From: an uncultured Acidobacteriia bacterium
GTDB taxonomy: Bacteria; Acidobacteriota; Terriglobia; Bryobacterales; Bryobacteraceae
Length of the DNA stretch: 51,372 nt
Reading direction: 5' to 3'
NCBI GenBank assembly: GCA_903875575.1
Contig: CAIQWJ010000108.1
Span: 1-51,372, forward strand
Translations under genes and position numbers: made by a program
Shown here: positions 43,816-51,372 of the stretch, one piece after another
Layout of the letters: each line of letters starts with the position of its first letter
Numbering within the stretch: position 1 is the first letter of the stretch
Notes under the pieces: generated by a model
Databases searched by the model: none
Told to the model about the DNA's origin: nothing
The model's input: only the letters and a program-made list of their open reading frames with translations

Positions 43816-46800
43816 ATGAAACTCCGAACAGTAATAAGCGCCGTTTGCCTGTTGGCCGCATCGTGTGCGAGCCTTTTCAGTCAAACCGTTTCCAGTACCA
43901 TCGTCGGTACCGTCACCGATCCGGCCAACGCCGTCATCGTTGGGGCCGACGTTCAGGTGAGAGAGCAGGCCACCGCCGTCCAGCGAAGTGTGAAAACCGG
44001 ACCCGATGGCGTCTTCCGCTTCCTTGATATCGGCGCGGGAACGTACACCCTCACGGTCAAGGCAACGGGTTTCAAAACACGCATCCAGAAGGACCTTGAA
44101 GTCCAGACCAGCTCTACGCGCGACGTCGGCCGCGTCTCCATGGCTTTGGGCAATATTACCGACCAGATCACCGTAACCGCCGAAGCCACTGCAATCGAAT
44201 TGTCGAGCAGCGAGAAATCACATAACGTCGACAGCACCCAGATTGAAAACATCCCGGAACGCGGCCGCGACATCTTCGCTTTCGTCGGCACGCTGACAGG
44301 CATGATCGATACCAATAATTCCAATACCAGCGTCGGTACCGGTTCCCACGATTTCCGCAACGCCTACTCGGTGGGCGGACTCAGTATGAACGGAAATCTG
44401 TCGATGATGAACGTCACCGTCGACGGCCTCAGCGGCGAAGACGTCGGTTGCGGCAACTGCCTCCTCGAAGGCAACCCGAACATGGACGCACTCTCGGAAG
44501 TGAAAGTCCTGAGTTCCAACTACTCCGCTGAATACGGACGGAATTCCGGCGGCACCATTACCGTGTCCACCAAGAGCGGAACCCAGAGCTTCCACGGCAG
44601 CGGCTGGTGGACGCACCGGCACGAAGAATTCAACGCCAACACTTTTTTCAATAATCTTTCCAGCGCCACAAAGCCCAAGTATCGCTTCAACATCAGCGGC
44701 TACAGCATCGGTGGCCCGGCTTTTATTCCCGGCAAGTTCAACAAGGGCAAAAATAAGCTGTTCTTCTTCGTCTCCGAAGAGTGGAGCGCCCTTTTCCCCG
44801 GTGCCACCCTGGATCTCAAGAATATGCCGACCGCACTCGAACGCGGTGGCGATTTCTCCCAGAGCGTGAACAGCAATGGCTCTCTGATCGTCGTGAAAGA
44901 TCCGTTGACGAATGTCCAGTTTGCCAACAACCAAATCGCTCCCAGCCGGTTTGATCCCACCGGAGTCGGTGCCAAAATCATCAACTTCTTCCCCATGCCG
45001 AACTATGCTCCGGCCCCCGGTAACGCGAACTACCTGAAGTACAACTACCAGTTGCTGGCCGGCGGCCAGCACCCATTGCGCGACGACGTGATTCGCGTCG
45101 ACTTCAACCCGACGTCAAAAATCGCAGCCTATGCCCGTATGGTCAAGGACAAGGACATCACGACGGACCCGTTCGCGGGCTTCGACTTCATCTATTCGCC
45201 CCAGTCCCATCCGCTGCCGGCCTACAATATTTCCGCCGCCGTGACCTACACCGTAAAGCCCAACATCGTGAACGAATTTAACATCGGCAAGGCGGGCAGC
45301 GACTGGAACTATTACTACAACGATCCCTCCAACCTGGTCCGTTCCGTCTTCGGCAATCCCCCGAAACTGTTTCCGGTGTCGTATAACGACCCTTCCACGG
45401 TCTCCAGTCTCGATGGTTCCAATCTGCACATGTACAATTTCATCCCGAACGTGAGCTTCGGCAGCATCCCGGGCAGCGCGACCAGCGTGTCGCTCGGACG
45501 CGAAACCCCGAATCCCGTCCACAACTATTCCATCGTGGATAACGTGAGCTGGGTGGTGGGCAAGCACACTCTGAAGTTCGGTATCTACGAAGAGTACGCC
45601 TGGAAGTACCAGCCATCCGGCGTAGCCTACACAGGCAGCTACAACTTCGGCAATGACTCCAACAATACTACCTTTGGCTCGCAGAACGGCTACTCCAATG
45701 CGTTGTTGGGCTATTTCGCAAGCTACAGCGAGCAGAACCTCCGCCTGGCGAATATCGTGGATTACTGGAACAGTGAATGGTACGTGCAGGATAGCTGGCG
45801 CGCCAGCAAGCGGCTGACCATCGATATGGGCCTTCGCTTCTACCACCAGACGCCTCAGGTCGATGAAAATGGAACCTGGGCCATCTTTGATCCCAGCAAG
45901 TACAGTCTGGCCAACGCTCCCCGCCTCTACTATCCCGCGATTGTGAACGGACAGAGAGTTGCGCAGGATCCAGTCACGAAGGCCATCGCCCCGGCGGCTG
46001 CCATCGGCGCTTACGTGCCGGGAACCGGCAGTCAGTCCAACGGCACCATACCGCTTGGCAAGGGTCAGAATGCCTACACGCAGACTCCGGGTGTGGTTGC
46101 CGCTCCCCGGGTTGGTTTCTCGTATGACCTCTTCGGCGACGGTAAAACCGCCCTTCGCGGTGGCTTCGGAATCTTCTACAACCGCGTCAACGGCAACTCC
46201 GTCTACGGCATGACAGGCAACCCGCCCAACACCGTGACCGCCACCGTTTATGACAGCACCATCAGCACGCTCGCAACCAGCGGCGGTGGATACAGTGCGC
46301 CTCCCAGCATCAGCTGGTATAGCGACGGACAGTGGGATTCGGAACGCAACGCCAGCCTGGGTATCCAGAGAAGCATCGGCTGGGGTACGGCGCTTGACGC
46401 CTCCTACGTCGGCAACTGGGGCATCAACCAGCCCTGGACCATTAACATCAACCCGATTCCGCTCGGTGCGGACTTCCAGGCAGCTAATGCGGACCCCACA
46501 AAGTCGGGTGCCGTACTGCCAACAATCTTCGAACGTACAGCCTATCCTGGTTGGGGCAACCTCACCAAACAGGCCTGGGGCGGTGCCACCAACTACAACT
46601 CTCTGCAGATGCAGGTGAGCCACCGTCTCCGCGGCGGCTTCCAGTTCAACGCGAACTACACATGGTCCAGAGCCATGGGCGTTACCAGCTTCCAGCCGCT
46701 GGTGACGAACAACCTCGCGTGGAACTATGGCCCGCTGTCAACGGATCGCCGTCAGGTGTTTAATTTCAACTACACCTATTACATTCCGGGTCTCGGCAAG

Positions 46801-47325
46801 GCTCTCGGCAACCGGTTCCTCGGTATGCTCACCGATAACTGGATTCTCTCCGGCATCACGCAGCATCAGACCGGCGCGCCCTTTTCGCCGAGCTTCGGCA
46901 CCTCGCCCACTCTGAATATCACCGGATCTTCCAGCCTCGGCGCACGCATCAACGTGATCGGCGACGGCAATGCCGCACCGCCCACCCCGACGGTCACCGG
47001 CCTGCCGGTTTACTTCAACACGGCGGCCTTCGGAGAACCCGCGGTCGGAACGCTCGGCAATGCCGGCGTGAATATTCTGCATGGTCCCGGTTGGACGAAT
47101 TTCGATGCCAACATCGCCAAGCGCATTCCGGTCGGCCATGACGCCCGGCGCGCCTTCGTAGTGCGCGTGGAAGGTTTCAACATCTTCAACCACACCGAGT
47201 TCAGCGGTCTGAACACAGGTGCAACCTTCAACGCTTCCGGCGTTCAGATCACGAATACGTTTGGTACGCCAAACGGTACGCGTCCGTCACGCATTATGTC
47301 GGGCGTACTGCGCTTCGAATTCTGA
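43816..47325 (+). CDS. Oar-like TonB-dependent receptor with carboxypeptidase-regulatory domain
   Basis: A 1169-residue outer-membrane protein. Signal peptide about 1-23 (LFSQ). The carboxypeptidase-regulatory-like domain (about 25-110) shows STIVGTVTDPANAVIVGADVQVREQ and the GVFRFLDIGAGTYTLTVKATGF motif. A plug domain follows (about 115-250; VTVDGLSGEDVGCGNC, then EVKVLSSNYSAEYGRNSGGTITVSTKSGT), then a long barrel with many aromatic beta strands, ending in a C-terminal Phe (RIMSGVLRFEF), as is usual for outer-membrane barrels. Acidobacteria encode many such receptors for large substrates such as glycans. GTG 43813 precedes the ATG. The gene has its own promoter and terminator. Confidence 0.9.
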   Translation: MKLRTVISAVCLLAASCASLFSQTVSSTIVGTVTDPANAVIVGADVQVREQATAVQRSVKTGPDGVFRFLDIGAGTYTLTVKATGFKTRIQKDLEVQTSSTRDVGRVSMALGNITDQITVTAEATAIELSSSEKSHNVDSTQIENIPERGRDIFAFVGTLTGMIDTNNSNTSVGTGSHDFRNAYSVGGLSMNGNLSMMNVTVDGLSGEDVGCGNCLLEGNPNMDALSEVKVLSSNYSAEYGRNSGGTITVSTKSGTQSFHGSGWWTHRHEEFNANTFFNNLSSATKPKYRFNISGYSIGGPAFIPGKFNKGKNKLFFFVSEEWSALFPGATLDLKNMPTALERGGDFSQSVNSNGSLIVVKDPLTNVQFANNQIAPSRFDPTGVGAKIINFFPMPNYAPAPGNANYLKYNYQLLAGGQHPLRDDVIRVDFNPTSKIAAYARMVKDKDITTDPFAGFDFIYSPQSHPLPAYNISAAVTYTVKPNIVNEFNIGKAGSDWNYYYNDPSNLVRSVFGNPPKLFPVSYNDPSTVSSLDGSNLHMYNFIPNVSFGSIPGSATSVSLGRETPNPVHNYSIVDNVSWVVGKHTLKFGIYEEYAWKYQPSGVAYTGSYNFGNDSNNTTFGSQNGYSNALLGYFASYSEQNLRLANIVDYWNSEWYVQDSWRASKRLTIDMGLRFYHQTPQVDENGTWAIFDPSKYSLANAPRLYYPAIVNGQRVAQDPVTKAIAPAAAIGAYVPGTGSQSNGTIPLGKGQNAYTQTPGVVAAPRVGFSYDLFGDGKTALRGGFGIFYNRVNGNSVYGMTGNPPNTVTATVYDSTISTLATSGGGYSAPPSISWYSDGQWDSERNASLGIQRSIGWGTALDASYVGNWGINQPWTININPIPLGADFQAANADPTKSGAVLPTIFERTAYPGWGNLTKQAWGGATNYNSLQMQVSHRLRGGFQFNANYTWSRAMGVTSFQPLVTNNLAWNYGPLSTDRRQVFNFNYTYYIPGLGKALGNRFLGMLTDNWILSGITQHQTGAPFSPSFGTSPTLNITGSSSLGARINVIGDGNAAPPTPTVTGLPVYFNTAAFGEPAVGTLGNAGVNILHGPGWTNFDANIAKRIPVGHDARRAFVVRVEGFNIFNHTEFSGLNTGATFNASGVQITNTFGTPNGTRPSRIMSGVLRFEF

Positions 47326-47355
47326 TCTGATCGGTTACCACTCGTAAATAGTATG

Positions 47356-47391
47356 GAGCGGGCAGTCGCTAAGGCTGCCCGCTCTTTTTTT
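47356..47391 (+). terminator. Intrinsic terminator of the TonB receptor gene
   Basis: GAGCGGGCAG (47356-47365) pairs perfectly with CTGCCCGCTC (47375-47384) around a 9-nt loop, and a T7 tract follows (47385-47391). The minus-strand NHL gene has its stop codon (47369-47371) in the loop, so the right arm and T-tract of this terminator double as its last codons. Confidence 0.9.
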
Positions 47392-48289
47392 GCTGCTCCC
47401 GCACAAACTTCTTCACGTTCGCACCATTGACTTCTGCTATGTAAATCGCGCCCTTCGAATCGACCGTTACTGCGGTCGGATTGTTCAGCCCCGTAATCCT
47501 GTCCACAATCCTGCCATCCCCAACCCCGGCCACCAGCAAACAGTTATTCGCCGTCCCGTCCACCACGTAAATCATCCCGTTCCGGATAAACAGGCCCCAC
47601 GGTGTACCGAAGTTCGTCCATTGCTTCAGAAACGTCCCCTCGGCCGAGAAGATCTGAATCCGGTTGTTCGCGCGATCCGCCACATACACGCGATCCTCGG
47701 CATCGACCGCGATGCTGTGCGGCACATCGAACTGTCCGGGACCAGTGCCCTTCCCACCCCACCACATGACAAATTTCCCGTCCCTCGAAAACTTCGCCAC
47801 GCGGGTATTCGGCCCTTCGCCATCGGCGACAAAGATATCGCCATTCCTCGCCACCGCAACGTCCGCCATTCCGTTGAAGGCCACTTGCGACTCGTTATCG
47901 CCCGCCACGTCCTTCTGCCCGAGCGTCATCAGAAGCTTGCCTTCGGCCGAAAACTGAAATGCCTGCAGATGGCCGCGGTCGGTAACCCAGATATTGCCGG
48001 CACCGTCCACCCGCAGGAAATGCGCGGTCTTGATCAGGCCCTGACCCCACGACCGGAGAAATTTCCCGTCACGGTCGAACGCCAGAATCGGTCTCGTGTC
48101 GTCGCGCTGGAATACATAAACGTTGTCGTGCGCGTCCACATCCACACCAGTCGCCGGACCCCACTTGGTCATGCCCGGCGGAAGCTGCGCCCATTGCTCA
48201 ACCAGGTGATACGGAGCCGGAGGTGTCTGCGCAAAACACAGGGCAAGCGTGGCAGCAGCAGCCAGGGTATTTCGCAATAGAGCCGTCAT
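47369..48289 (-). CDS. Exported NHL-repeat beta-propeller protein
   Basis: A 306-residue protein with a signal peptide (about 1-21, CFAQ) and a six-blade-type NHL propeller. Repeats include GVDVDAHDNVYVFQRDDTRPILAFDRDGKFLRSWG, LRVDGAGNIWVTDRG, DVAVARNGDIFVADGEGPNTRVAKFSRDGKFVMWWG, SIAVDAEDRVYVADRANNRIQIFSAEGTFLKQW and AVTVDSKGAIYIAEVNG. The arrangement resembles the peptidyl-alpha-hydroxyglycine lyase-like propellers, but metal ligands were not verified. It is likely a periplasmic binding protein; function unknown. The last five codons overlap the terminator of the convergent receptor gene. Confidence 0.85.
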   Translation of the reverse strand: MTALLRNTLAAAATLALCFAQTPPAPYHLVEQWAQLPPGMTKWGPATGVDVDAHDNVYVFQRDDTRPILAFDRDGKFLRSWGQGLIKTAHFLRVDGAGNIWVTDRGHLQAFQFSAEGKLLMTLGQKDVAGDNESQVAFNGMADVAVARNGDIFVADGEGPNTRVAKFSRDGKFVMWWGGKGTGPGQFDVPHSIAVDAEDRVYVADRANNRIQIFSAEGTFLKQWTNFGTPWGLFIRNGMIYVVDGTANNCLLVAGVGDGRIVDRITGLNNPTAVTVDSKGAIYIAEVNGANVKKFVREQQKKSGQP

Positions 48290-48331
48290 GCACTCACAGG
48301 TTTACCACAACTACCATGGCAACCTGCTGCG

Positions 48332-48721
48332 CTAAGCGATGAGTGTAGTGCCAGGGTGAATAGCAGCCAGAGCCTTGTCCATCGTGACCAATGAGCCGCC
48401 GTGTTTGTGCGAAAGCAGCACAAGATACGCATCGGTGACCTGCCGATGCCCCGAGATCCCCGACGTTGGCATATCTAAATAAGAAGCATCGTCGGGCCAG
48501 AATTCATACCGGGAGAGAGCGGAGATGGCTTCGAGCAGCAGTTTGGCCGAATTCGCTGTCGCCTCCACACCGGCGCGCAGGTGGAAACGAATCAGCGCAC
48601 CCTGCGTGATGGGGCACGTCGCAAACCTGTGGCCCTTGCGGAACCACGCAACAGCGCGCGCGTTCAGACTGTGTTCCGGTGTTGCCAGCGCGATCAGAAC
48701 ATTGGAATCGGGTAGATCCAC
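48332..48721 (-). CDS. vapC: VapC-type PIN-domain toxin
   Basis: A 129-residue PIN-domain ribonuclease. The first acidic site is in LPDSNVLIALAT (Asp5), the second near GALIRF, and the third in VTDAYLVLLSHKHGGSLVTMDKAL, the usual last PIN block. These toxins cleave RNA when not held by their antitoxin. The start is GTG at 48721, directly adjoining the antitoxin stop (48722-48724), the usual antitoxin-toxin coupling. The metal-binding residues are all present, so it looks functional. Confidence 0.85.
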   Translation of the reverse strand: MDLPDSNVLIALATPEHSLNARAVAWFRKGHRFATCPITQGALIRFHLRAGVEATANSAKLLLEAISALSRYEFWPDDASYLDMPTSGISGHRQVTDAYLVLLSHKHGGSLVTMDKALAAIHPGTTLIA

Positions 48722-48946
48722 TTACTCTGCGTCATCAAGAGCCTTGACGTCATCACTGGTGACCGGTCGGATGCAATGGAACGTCGGGAACCCGTAATCG
48801 CTCATTTGGATAGTTGAGCCTTTGGCGCTCCTGGCGGTCTGCAGAATCAGATCTCCCACCACCCGGCCGAGACTCCGGTTCTGATCCCGCGCGATGGCCT
48901 TCGCGAGAGAGTAAGCTTCATCCGGAATGTCCTGCGTTATTCGCAC
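48722..48946 (-). CDS. vapB: VapB-type antitoxin
   Basis: A 74-residue antitoxin taken from GTG 48946 (VRITQDIPDEAYSLAKAIARDQNRSLGRVVGDLI). This is a ribbon-helix-helix-like DNA-binding region; the tail GFPTFHCIRPVTSDDVKALDDAE matches the toxin-contacting C-terminus of VapB partners. The open frame extends to ATG 49018, but that start would leave only 3 bp to the divergent ATG at 49022 and its first 24 residues are hydrophobic and unlike VapB. The start is therefore uncertain. VapB usually represses its own operon. Confidence 0.75.
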   Translation of the reverse strand: MRITQDIPDEAYSLAKAIARDQNRSLGRVVGDLILQTARSAKGSTIQMSDYGFPTFHCIRPVTSDDVKALDDAE

Positions 48947-49021
48947 AATCGCAAAATAGCACAAAAGCACAACCTTGAACGGCCAACTTGCCGGATGTAG
49001 CGTTGCAATCTTCGCCATCCC

Positions 49022-49213
49022 ATGAAAGTCGCTTCCCTCTCAAGCCGCGAATTCAACAAGGACGTCAGCCGTGCCAAACGGGCTGCCGATGAAGGTCCGG
49101 TCATCATCACGGATCGTGGAACGCCGGCCTACGTCCTCATGCGCCACGATATGTATCGTCGTTTGACCGGCGGTGGCCCTCGGGTAGCACCGTCTTTCGC
49201 CCCGCGGACCTGA
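49022..49213 (+). pseudogene. Decayed Phd/YefM-type antitoxin
   Basis: The first 50 residues (KVASLSSREFNKDVSRAKRAADEGPVIITDRGTPAYVLMRHDMYRRLTGGG) are a good Phd-type antitoxin. The usual C-terminal part is missing: after LTGGG the frame reads PRVAPSFAPRT and stops. In the +1 frame, at 49192-49213, lies VFRPADLT, which resembles the usual end of this antitoxin group. A deletion of about 25 codons plus a frameshift explains this. The DNA-binding half may still be made; the toxin-binding half is lost. It is followed directly by a PIN remnant. Confidence 0.7.
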
Positions 49214-49620
49214 CAGCTGCATCTGCATGACGCAAACGGTGCTTCGGAGTTGCGCCGCGGCAACCGGGCCCATCCCGGCGTCGCAGCCTGGGCTCGCCGT
49301 GTCGATCCGGCGGACCTCTTCCTGTCGTCTATCACTATTCTCGAAATCGAAATCGGAATTCTGTTGATGGAGCGCCGTGATTCCGTGCAGCGAGCCGTCC
49401 TGCGCGCGTGGCTGGATCATCGCGTGTTGCCGGTCTTTGCATCGCGCATTCTCCCGATCGACACTTCGGTCGCTCAACGCTGTGCGAGACTTCACGTGCC
49501 CGATCCCCGGGCCGAGCGCGATGCCCTGATCGCCGCCACCGCTCTGGTTCGGCGCTCCTGGAGGTCCGCCCGATCAGGTCCCCAACGTCTCCGCCCAGCC
49601 GTCATCGTGGAGTGCCCCAA
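49214..49620 (+). pseudogene. Decayed VapC-type PIN toxin
   Basis: In the frame directly after the antitoxin stop, CTGCATCTGCATGACGC encodes LHLHDA in place of the usual MYLLDTN start, so no start codon remains in frame. SELRRGNRAHPGVAAWARRVDPADLFLSSITILEIEIGILLMERRDSVQRAVLRAWLDHRVLPVF continues as a normal PIN protein to RAERDALIAATALV. After that the last conserved block (normally a TRNVxDF segment) is scrambled by indels. The frame then runs on into the antisense of the esterase gene. It is most likely dead, together with its antitoxin. Confidence 0.65.
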
Positions 49621-49641
49621 TCAAAGTTCAGTCAATACTCG

Positions 49642-51231
49642 CTACTGTTTCGCACACACAAAACTCTCGGCGCTTTTCGCATCGCCCTTGCCCTTGTATT
49701 TCGGGAAAAGCGGGTACCGGCACAGAGGGAAACTCGCGTTGACCCTGAAAGGCGGCGTGAGGTCCATGGCTGTCAGCGTCGGAGCGTCGGGCGGAGTCTT
49801 GCCGTTTTCCACCCAGTCGTCCAGCATGCCGATGAAGTCCAGGAAACTCGGCACCAGCTCATTCGTGAGCGGGTTCGTCCCGATATTCCGGTTATGGTAA
49901 ATGCCGATTCCCACGTAGAACCTCATGAACTGGTCAACCGTGGGTTGGCCCATCAGGCCGACCACCCGTTGATAATATGCGGCTGCCCAGCGCCGGTTAC
50001 CCGTGTAATCCGTTGAGTTGACTTTCAGAATCAGTTTGCCGCCGCGCCTGCGAAATGCGGAGATGTCCGGATTCGTGGCATCCAGCAGTGCGGACAATTC
50101 CTGGATACGGGCCTTGTAATCCGCGAGTTTGAAACTCAGCAACTTCACCGACGGGTCTTTCACCACCAGACTTTGCATCGCGGCGGGCAGGGGAGTGTCT
50201 GCCGTCGGTGCCGCCTGCAGGGTCCTCCAGTTTGCCACTTCACCAGCCGTTGGGTACCCCGGCATACTCGTCCAGCCGTTGGCGAGCGGGAACCCGAACT
50301 CCGTGTCGCTGTGCGCCCGATTCACCGTGGCGATTTGCCCATCCGACAAACAGCTGTCGCCTGTGTCGCCGCCGCCGGGGCAGCGAACCATGGCAAGAGC
50401 ATTCGGATTCAGCGCCGGATCAAACCTCCTGTCGCATTCCAGATAATTGCTGACCAGCCCATCCGCCAGTCCATCCAGAGCGTCGCACTGGCGCAGAACT
50501 TCCTTCTGAATGACGGGCACTTTCGTCCGGGGCAGATAGGCATCCCCGGCCTGCGTCTGTGATCGCAACACGTCTTCGAGCATGTTCCAGTAGATCTGAG
50601 GAAATACCGGCACCTGAGTAAACACGCCATCGTAATCCTGCGGAAAACGCTGCACCACGATGAATGATTCCCGCCCTCCCTGCGAAGACCCCATGAAATA
50701 GCTGTGCCGTGGTTCGGTTCCATAGAGCTTCTTCACCAGCGCAAGCGTCACATCATGAGTCTTTTTCAGTTGGCCATAGGCAAAGTTGGTGAGCGACTCC
50801 TGATTCAGCATCCAGTCCTGTCCGCCGCCCGCACCGACACCCGCGCCGCCGCCACGTCCACCGGATGCCCCGCCAGCACCGGGTCCGCCGGCAGGAGCCC
50901 CGCCAGACGCCCCATTCGGCCCGCGCCCGCGACCGCCACCAACGCCAACGCCGTTACCGTGGCCCGAGTCGCTGCCATAAACGACAAAGCCTCTCGACAG
51001 CGCATACGGAGAGTTCGGAGGAATCGACTCCGGTCCCCACTGCATGCTGTTAGTCAGCGAAACCGGAATGCTGCCATTGAGTCCGCTGCCTCCCAGTTGC
51101 ATGATCTTGCCATTCCATGACGTTGGCAGGTTGACCTGAAAATTGATATGGGGTGCCTGGGGATCCACAGGTGCAATGATGCCGATAACTTTGCAGTACT
51201 CCGGAATCGCAAGAACCGTCTGATTACCTTT
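49642..51231 (-). pseudogene. Tannase/feruloyl esterase, N-terminus removed by an insertion sequence
   Basis: The frame carries most of a tannase/feruloyl-esterase-family protein: IPEYCKVIGIIAP (a typical early block), FQVNLPTSWNGK, GFVVYGSDSGH, the nucleophile FMGSSQGGRES, and the C-terminal SFPLCRYPLFPKYKG. The usual N-terminus and signal peptide are absent: upstream of about 51231 the DNA changes to insertion-sequence sequence and the frame meets a stop at 51241-51243. The remaining GTG at 51168 is not the true start. A Gly/Ala-rich insert (about 50815-50965) sits in the core. It once probably released phenolic acids from plant esters; now beheaded. Confidence 0.8.
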
Positions 51232-51372
51232 TGTACCGGTTCAGATGAAAGATGAGGGGAGCCCTAAAGGGCTGAGGAGGTCCGACCGATAGGGTAACTG
51301 GGAGCGAGACCTTGACGAAAGAACGACGCCACTGGAGCACGGAAGCGAAGACAAAGCTTTTGCGCCGACACC
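51232..51372 (+). mobile_element. Left end of an insertion sequence (continues beyond window)
   Basis: The esterase reading frame breaks near 51231 where TGTACCGGTTCAGATGAAAG begins, a 5'-TG end as in IS3-family elements. A small hairpin AGCCC-TAAA-GGGCT (51260-51273) precedes the transposase start. The right end, inverted repeat and target duplication are outside the window, so the exact boundary and the family are inferred. Confidence 0.6.
51312..51372 (+). CDS. N-terminus of an OrfA-type helix-turn-helix transposase (partial)
   Basis: From TTG 51312, with GGGAG 7 bp upstream, the frame gives TKERRHWSTEAKTKLLRRH up to the right edge. The KERRHWSTEAK-type opening is the start of the helix-turn-helix OrfA protein of IS3-like (or similar two-ORF) elements. 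Only 20 residues are visible, so the family is tentative. The protein would bind the IS ends and, with OrfB, form the transposase. Confidence 0.55.
   Translation, partial: MTKERRHWSTEAKTKLLRRH

Noticed and set aside
45115-46623. Minus-strand open frame (502 codons) opposite the receptor gene
   Set aside because: It is antisense to the conserved barrel of the TonB receptor; valine/glycine-rich shadow.
1-51372. CRISPR arrays, tRNA or rRNA genes
   Set aside because: No regularly spaced repeats, and no cloverleaf or rRNA-like sequence was seen in any intergenic gap.

Overview
The window looks like a stretch of chromosome from an Acidobacteriota member close to the Bryobacterales/Solibacter group. 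This rests on gene families rather than on a marker gene: two TIGR03435-type secreted proteins, a VWFA-related (TIGR03436-type) protein, a 1169-residue Oar-like TonB-dependent receptor with an N-terminal carboxypeptidase-regulatory domain, a CRTAC1/ASPIC-UnbV propeller protein, a TIGR02999-type ECF sigma factor paired with a TPR Ser/Thr kinase, and high GC with dense antisense shadow ORFs. No rRNA, tRNA or CRISPR array was found.

Layout. 1-4000: the end of an unknown gene, a large secreted IPT/TIG-domain protein and a small secreted protein. 4254-7169: uvrA. 7177-11614 (minus): a probable operon running from an ECF sigma factor through a zf-HC2 anti-sigma factor, a Spy/CpxP-like membrane-anchored protein, a DUF4352-like lipoprotein and a secreted beta-sandwich protein to a conserved cytoplasmic protein of unknown function. 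11749-14685: an A-type Fe-S carrier (erpA/iscA type) convergent with polA, whose proofreading site seems lost. 15045-21902: an orphan TrpB2, two TIGR03435 proteins, a DUF5060/DUF4038-type glycosidase, an HD protein, a toast-rack lipoprotein, a Q-rich LTxxQ protein and a tiny membrane protein. 21907-24807: a TPR gene fused out of frame to a beheaded flavoprotein, then a DUF3095 protein. 24821-28135: selO, a D-aminoacylase-like amidohydrolase and a single-domain RNase III-like protein. 28299-30491: the VWFA protein, ending in a 13-bp tandem repeat that includes its stop codon. 30606-34464: a sugar-use operon (GH127, ribokinase, GRP-type transporter). 34477-39014 (minus): an esterase and a kinase/ECF sigma pair overlapping by 4 bp. 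39219-47325: a ThuA-like protein, a CRTAC1 protein, a TPR protein and the TonB receptor, with two good sigma70-type promoters. 47369-51372: an NHL-repeat protein, then an accessory patch with an intact vapBC, a decayed phd-vapC and a tannase/feruloyl esterase gene beheaded by an insertion sequence.

The theme is polymer and plant-polysaccharide use with envelope sensing: secreted glycosidases and esterases, an outer-membrane receptor, sugar uptake and phosphorylation, and two different ECF sigma circuits. No completely new defence-like system was recognised. The best leads are the sigma/anti-sigma/envelope block at 7177-11614, the DUF3095 protein with a cyclase-like GGDG signature, the stand-alone RNase III-like protein, and the recent genome decay (gene fusion, eroded toxin-antitoxin pair, IS-disrupted esterase).
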